Made by a program: the position numbers and the translations under genes. Shown one piece after another: positions 60,557-64,000 of a stretch of 64,000 nt of DNA. Position 1 is the first letter of the stretch. Every line of letters starts with the position of its first letter. Location of the stretch: positions 142,433-206,432 of the forward strand of contig JAFVZB010000068.1 in the NCBI GenBank assembly GCA_017508385.1, written 5' to 3'. A model generated the notes under the pieces. That model was not told where the DNA came from and did no database searches. It saw only the letters and a list, made by a program, of their open reading frames with translations. Source of the stretch: Lentisphaeria bacterium. GTDB lineage: Bacteria; Verrucomicrobiota; Lentisphaeria; Victivallales; Victivallaceae.

Positions 60557-61687
60557 ATGGATTTACAGAAAGCAGTTCAGCAGGTACTCGACAGAGCCGT
60601 TGAAAACGGAACCGAATGCTGTTGTCAGGCTGCCCTCTATATTGATGGCGAGCTCGCAGTCAACGCTTACGCCGGATGGACCGATTGGAGCAAAACCCAA
60701 AAGGTCGATGAAAACACCGTGTTTCCCGTTTACTCGACCGGAAAAGCTATGAGTTCCACAGTGATACACAGACTTGTGGAAATGGGCAAAGTCAACTACG
60801 ACACAAAAATCGCCGACTTCTGGCCCGAGTTCGGCTGCAACTGCAAAGAGGATATGCGGGTCTGGCACGTTCTGGCTTACCGTGCAGCACTCTCGTCAAT
60901 TCCTGAAACCGAAATAATTCCTCAGCTTCTTGAGGAAGGGTGTGATGAGAAACTCATCCGAGAACATGATGAGCTTGTCACCAATTTCAAAGAGATGATC
61001 AGACGCATTGCCAAAGCCGCTCCGAATGAACCCTTCGGAGGAAAACAGGTCTATCACCCATTCACCTACGGATGGCTCACCGGAGGTATCGCTATGCACG
61101 TCACCGGAACTAACGACTACCCTGCCCTCTTCAAAGAGCTGGTCGGAGAGCCCGCCGGTATGGATAGATTTTTTTATGGGATATCTCCTGACGAAAACAA
61201 TGCCGCCCATCTTGTAAAATCACTCGATGGCGTTACCACCACCGAATACGGAGTAAAAAAGATGAACAATCCGCTCTACCGTCAGTGCTGCAATCCTGCA
61301 TCGTGCGCCATGAGTAACGCCCTCTCGCTCGCACGCCACTATGCCGCACTCGACAGGGGGACTCTGCTTACTCAGGAAACCATCGACAACGCAGTCAACA
61401 TCAAGTGGCGGGCAAAAGACGATGTTATCCAGGCCGTCAGAGGCCGGTGGGCTCTCTTCGGACTCGGATATGTGCTCTCGGGTCCGGTCGGCGATTTCGC
61501 CCGCATTTTCGGTCACGGAGGTCTCGGAGGCTCCGAGGCTCTGCTCGACCGCAAGCGCCACTATGCCCTCGGATTTACCCGCAACTGTTTCGCAAATCCC
61601 AGTGTGCTCGAAAAATTCTACGAAGCTATAGATTTCAAAAACCGTGACTGGCCCGACCCCATGGAAGTGCCGGAAACAGTAAAATAA
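60557..61687 (+). CDS. Beta-lactamase-fold serine hydrolase (class C/EstB-like)
   Basis: A 376-residue protein of the serine beta-lactamase/D-Ala-D-Ala carboxypeptidase fold. The nucleophile motif is Ser60-Thr-Gly-Lys63 (VYSTGKAM) and the third motif is replaced by His320-Gly-Gly (FGHGGLGGSE), as in esterases of this fold. The YHPFTYGW segment is at the place of the Tyr motif. No signal peptide, so a cytoplasmic esterase or amidase is more likely than a lactamase. The next gene follows 16 bases later. Confidence 0.8.
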   Translation: MDLQKAVQQVLDRAVENGTECCCQAALYIDGELAVNAYAGWTDWSKTQKVDENTVFPVYSTGKAMSSTVIHRLVEMGKVNYDTKIADFWPEFGCNCKEDMRVWHVLAYRAALSSIPETEIIPQLLEEGCDEKLIREHDELVTNFKEMIRRIAKAAPNEPFGGKQVYHPFTYGWLTGGIAMHVTGTNDYPALFKELVGEPAGMDRFFYGISPDENNAAHLVKSLDGVTTTEYGVKKMNNPLYRQCCNPASCAMSNALSLARHYAALDRGTLLTQETIDNAVNIKWRAKDDVIQAVRGRWALFGLGYVLSGPVGDFARIFGHGGLGGSEALLDRKRHYALGFTRNCFANPSVLEKFYEAIDFKNRDWPDPMEVPETVK

Positions 61688-61703
61688 TACAAGGAAAAAT
61701 ATA

Positions 61704-63710
61704 ATGCGTTATCCTGCTGTTCCTCTTGTTGTTCACGATCCATATCTCAGCATCTGGAGCATGAACGACACTCTTTTCAGAAGTCAAACTCTCCACTGGA
61801 CAGGCAGAAGCAATGCTCTTTATGGAATGATACACATCGACGGCAAGTGTTACTCTTACATGGGTGACTATCACAGCTGCCCGTTTGTTGACCAGAAGAG
61901 CATCGAAGTTACTCCGACACGAACCATTTACACCTTTGAGGTCGAAGGAATTGAGCTTAAAGTCACATTTATGACTCCGGCGTTCCCCCACAAACTTGAT
62001 GTCATGTCAAGACCGGCAAGCTATATCGTGTTCGAGCTCAGAAGTCTCGACGGAAAACCCCACCGCGCCAATGTCATGCTTGAGCACTCGGGCAATCTCT
62101 GCGTTGACAACGGCGGAGACAAAGTTGATTGGGGCAGACTTAAAAATCCCGATATGGAAATACTCCACATCTCTTCGACCGACCAGAAAATTTTGGAGCA
62201 CGGCGGAGATGACCTGCGCATCGAGTGGGGAAGAAGTATTCTTGCCCGTCCGCTCAAATTCAAAGGCGACTCCGCTTTCGGCAGGACTTTTGAAATGCGC
62301 AAGCACTTTGTCGTCAACGGAGTGCTTCCTGATTACGATTTTGCAGAAATTCCGTGCAGCGCAGGATTGACTCCGCTCACCGCAGCAGCTTCGCTCGAGT
62401 TCGACGTTCCTGCCGATGACACCGTGTCGGCGTTCCTGATTTCAGGATATCACGACGGCTGGAGCATCGAGTATCTCACCCACCGTCTCAAAGGCTACTG
62501 GACAAAGTTTTACAAGACTTTTCAGGAACTCATCTCTGCCGTTTACAACGAGTTCGACCAGCTCAAAGCCGAGTGCGAAGAGTATGATGCCACGCTCAAC
62601 AGTGACATCACTGCGCTCTGCGGAGAAAAGTTTGCTCAGGTTTGCGCTCTCGCTTTCCGTCAGGCTATCGGAGCTCACAAGCTGGTGCTTTCCGAAGCCG
62701 GTGAGCCGCTCTTCTTTTCCAAAGAGAATTTTTCCAACGGCTGTATCGCCACGGTCGATGTAACTTATCCGTCAAGTCCGCTCTTTCTGCTCACCAACAA
62801 AGAGCTGGTCAAGGGCATGATGACTCCGATTCTGGAGTACGCCGCAACTCCCGGCTGGACTCATGATTTTGCTCCGCATGACCTCGGAACCTATCCGCTG
62901 GCAAACGGTCAGATTTACCGCGGCGGAGAGTTCAACGAGCACGAACAGATGCCCATTGAGGAGTGCGGCAATATGCTCATCCTCGCAGGTGCACTGCTCA
63001 AGTTCCACAACGAAAAAGAGTACATCAAACGTTTTCACGCTCAGTTCAAACTCTGGGCTGATTATCTTATCCGCTACGGGTTCGACCCCGAAAATCAGCT
63101 CTGCACCGACGATTTCGCAGGACACCTCGCCCACAATGCAAACCTTTCGGTCAAGGCGATCATCGCCATGGGGGCGTGGGCTCAGATTTGCCGTGCGCTC
63201 GGTGACAATGAAGAAGCCGATAAATTCATGCAGGAAGCGGAAAACTCCGCCGCCGCATGGAAAAAAGCAGCTTTCGATGGCGACCACTACCGTTTGGCTT
63301 TCGATCAGCCCGGTTCATGGAGTCAGAAGTACAATCTCGTTTGGGATAAGCTCTTAGATCTCGAGCTCTTCGACAGTGACATAGCTCAAACCGAAATGAA
63401 GTTTTATCTCACCCGGCAGAACTCCTGCGGTCTGCCGCTCGACAACCGGGCATCCTACACCAAGCTCGACTGGATTGCGTGGTGCGCCACCCTCACCGGA
63501 AGCAAAGAGGACTTCATTTCTCTCACCGACCCGCTCTACACTGCCATGGAAATGACTCCGACCAGAGTTCCCATGTGCGACTGGTATGAGACATCAAACG
63601 GAGCAAAGGTCGGTTTCCAAGCCCGCTCTGTTGTCGGAGGTCTTTTCATTCCGCTTCTCTACAAGCAGGATATTGTTGACAAGTATCTTGCTATGGTGCA
63701 AGACGTGTAA
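61704..63710 (+). CDS. DUF4965/glutaminase-A-like glycan-associated protein
   Basis: A 668-residue protein. The start PAVPLVVHDPYLSIWSMNDT, with LHWTGRSNALYGMIHIDGK, is characteristic of the DUF4964/5127/4965/1793 set found in fungal glutaminase A and in many bacterial relatives. The second half is an alpha-toroid of the six-hairpin type (EECGNMLILAGALLKFHNEK, CTDDFAGHLAHNANLSVKAI). No signal peptide is seen. The substrate is uncertain; some relatives are glutaminases but a glycosidase role is also possible. Confidence 0.8.
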   Translation: MRYPAVPLVVHDPYLSIWSMNDTLFRSQTLHWTGRSNALYGMIHIDGKCYSYMGDYHSCPFVDQKSIEVTPTRTIYTFEVEGIELKVTFMTPAFPHKLDVMSRPASYIVFELRSLDGKPHRANVMLEHSGNLCVDNGGDKVDWGRLKNPDMEILHISSTDQKILEHGGDDLRIEWGRSILARPLKFKGDSAFGRTFEMRKHFVVNGVLPDYDFAEIPCSAGLTPLTAAASLEFDVPADDTVSAFLISGYHDGWSIEYLTHRLKGYWTKFYKTFQELISAVYNEFDQLKAECEEYDATLNSDITALCGEKFAQVCALAFRQAIGAHKLVLSEAGEPLFFSKENFSNGCIATVDVTYPSSPLFLLTNKELVKGMMTPILEYAATPGWTHDFAPHDLGTYPLANGQIYRGGEFNEHEQMPIEECGNMLILAGALLKFHNEKEYIKRFHAQFKLWADYLIRYGFDPENQLCTDDFAGHLAHNANLSVKAIIAMGAWAQICRALGDNEEADKFMQEAENSAAAWKKAAFDGDHYRLAFDQPGSWSQKYNLVWDKLLDLELFDSDIAQTEMKFYLTRQNSCGLPLDNRASYTKLDWIAWCATLTGSKEDFISLTDPLYTAMEMTPTRVPMCDWYETSNGAKVGFQARSVVGGLFIPLLYKQDIVDKYLAMVQDV

Positions 63711-64000
63711 TGTGGTTGGAGTTTAAGAGGCTGCTCGCCTCTTAAAAATCTCCCGGCAGGGTTTGCACCCTGCACCCCTGGCAGATTGATTTTGTTCCAA
63801 AATCAACCTGCCGATACCTTTGTTTTTTTGATGGGTATGTTGACTGAGGTTTCTTAGCTGTGTGAATTACCCGTACCGGCTTTGTCCGCCTCTTCACTGC
63901 GTTCGGCTCCTGGCGGCATAGCAGCCGCCACTGAGCGACCTTTTTTGGTCGCTCAGGCACTCTCTCCGTGCGATGCGCAAGGGAGGCTCCGCCCCCTTGA
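63711..64000. other. Intergenic end of window
   Basis: No gene is seen. It holds hairpins: TAAGAGGC/GCCTCTTA at 63724-63744, just after the last stop, and the perfect 10-bp CTGAGCGACC/GGTCGCTCAG with a six-T loop at 63931-63956. The last stretch is GC-rich with many short inverted repeats and resembles intergenic repeat DNA. Confidence 0.4.

Noticed and set aside
60557..61687. Antibiotic-resistance beta-lactamase
   Set aside because: No signal peptide and the KTG motif is replaced by HGG, which fits esterases of this fold better.

Overview
The left half of the window (1 to about 32.25 kb) is most of an integrated podovirus-type prophage, and the right half (32.25-64 kb) is bacterial chromosome. 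The chromosome carries a type IV prepilin-like protein with an H-X9-DG C-terminal motif, GH38 and GH106-like glycosidases, a secreted pectate-lyase-fold protein, a CE7 acetyl esterase, a DUF4965-type protein and a glycyl radical enzyme with its activase. This mix suggests an anaerobic, polysaccharide-using member of the Lentisphaerota (Victivallis-like). That placement is an inference from gene content; no rRNA or other marker gene is present to confirm it.

PROPHAGE. A plus-strand early operon (1-6153; its start lies outside the window) holds about 19 mostly tiny genes, many joined by ATGA stop/start overlaps. They include HTH proteins, a DUF6291-type replication protein with a DnaC-like helicase loader, an ASCH-domain protein, a Lar-like zinc ribbon and a tyrosine recombinase reduced to its catalytic domain. 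The late genes run on the minus strand from 31.4 kb down to 6.2 kb in the order TerS, TerL, small proteins, T7-type portal, Bbp19-like protein, scaffold, terminator, promoter, tiny ORF, major capsid, tail tubular A and B, GNAT, internal virion proteins (one a very large polyvalent protein), promoter, T7-type tail fibre, fibre accessory proteins, LamG protein and probable host-exit genes. The early and late blocks converge at two hairpins near 6.1-6.2 kb. A 17-base element plus a hexamer at fixed spacing occurs before the capsid block and again before the tail fibre, and probably marks phage late promoters. The right border is the 3' end of a tRNA-Leu(UAA) gene at 32253-32336, the likely attachment site; the left border is not in the window.

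CHROMOSOME. From 32.3 to 43.4 kb lies a glycan-related region: GT2 glycosyltransferase, pectate-lyase-like protein, H-X9-DG prepilin-like protein, GH38 mannosidase, GH106-like hydrolase and a divergent AraC-family regulator. Three of its transcription units share a strongly conserved 39-base promoter element. From 43.4 to 46.4 kb are a lipoprotein gene, recO and gatB, then a LemA-like gene. From 46.4 to 51.7 kb a plus-strand operon encodes a Gfo/Idh/MocA oxidoreductase, MnmE, a glycyl radical enzyme with an unusual active-site sequence, and its short radical-SAM activase. From 51.8 to 58.2 kb, minus strand, are two Flp-like prepilins, PanD, RodA, PurA, an acetyl esterase and RmuC with an internal tandem duplication. 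From 58.4 to 63.7 kb, plus strand, are malic enzyme, a lipoprotein, a beta-lactamase-fold hydrolase and a DUF4965-type protein.

The least explained parts are the glycyl radical enzyme/activase pair, the shared 39-base promoter element, the phage promoter pair and the catalytic-only recombinase. No CRISPR array, rRNA gene or insertion sequence was seen.
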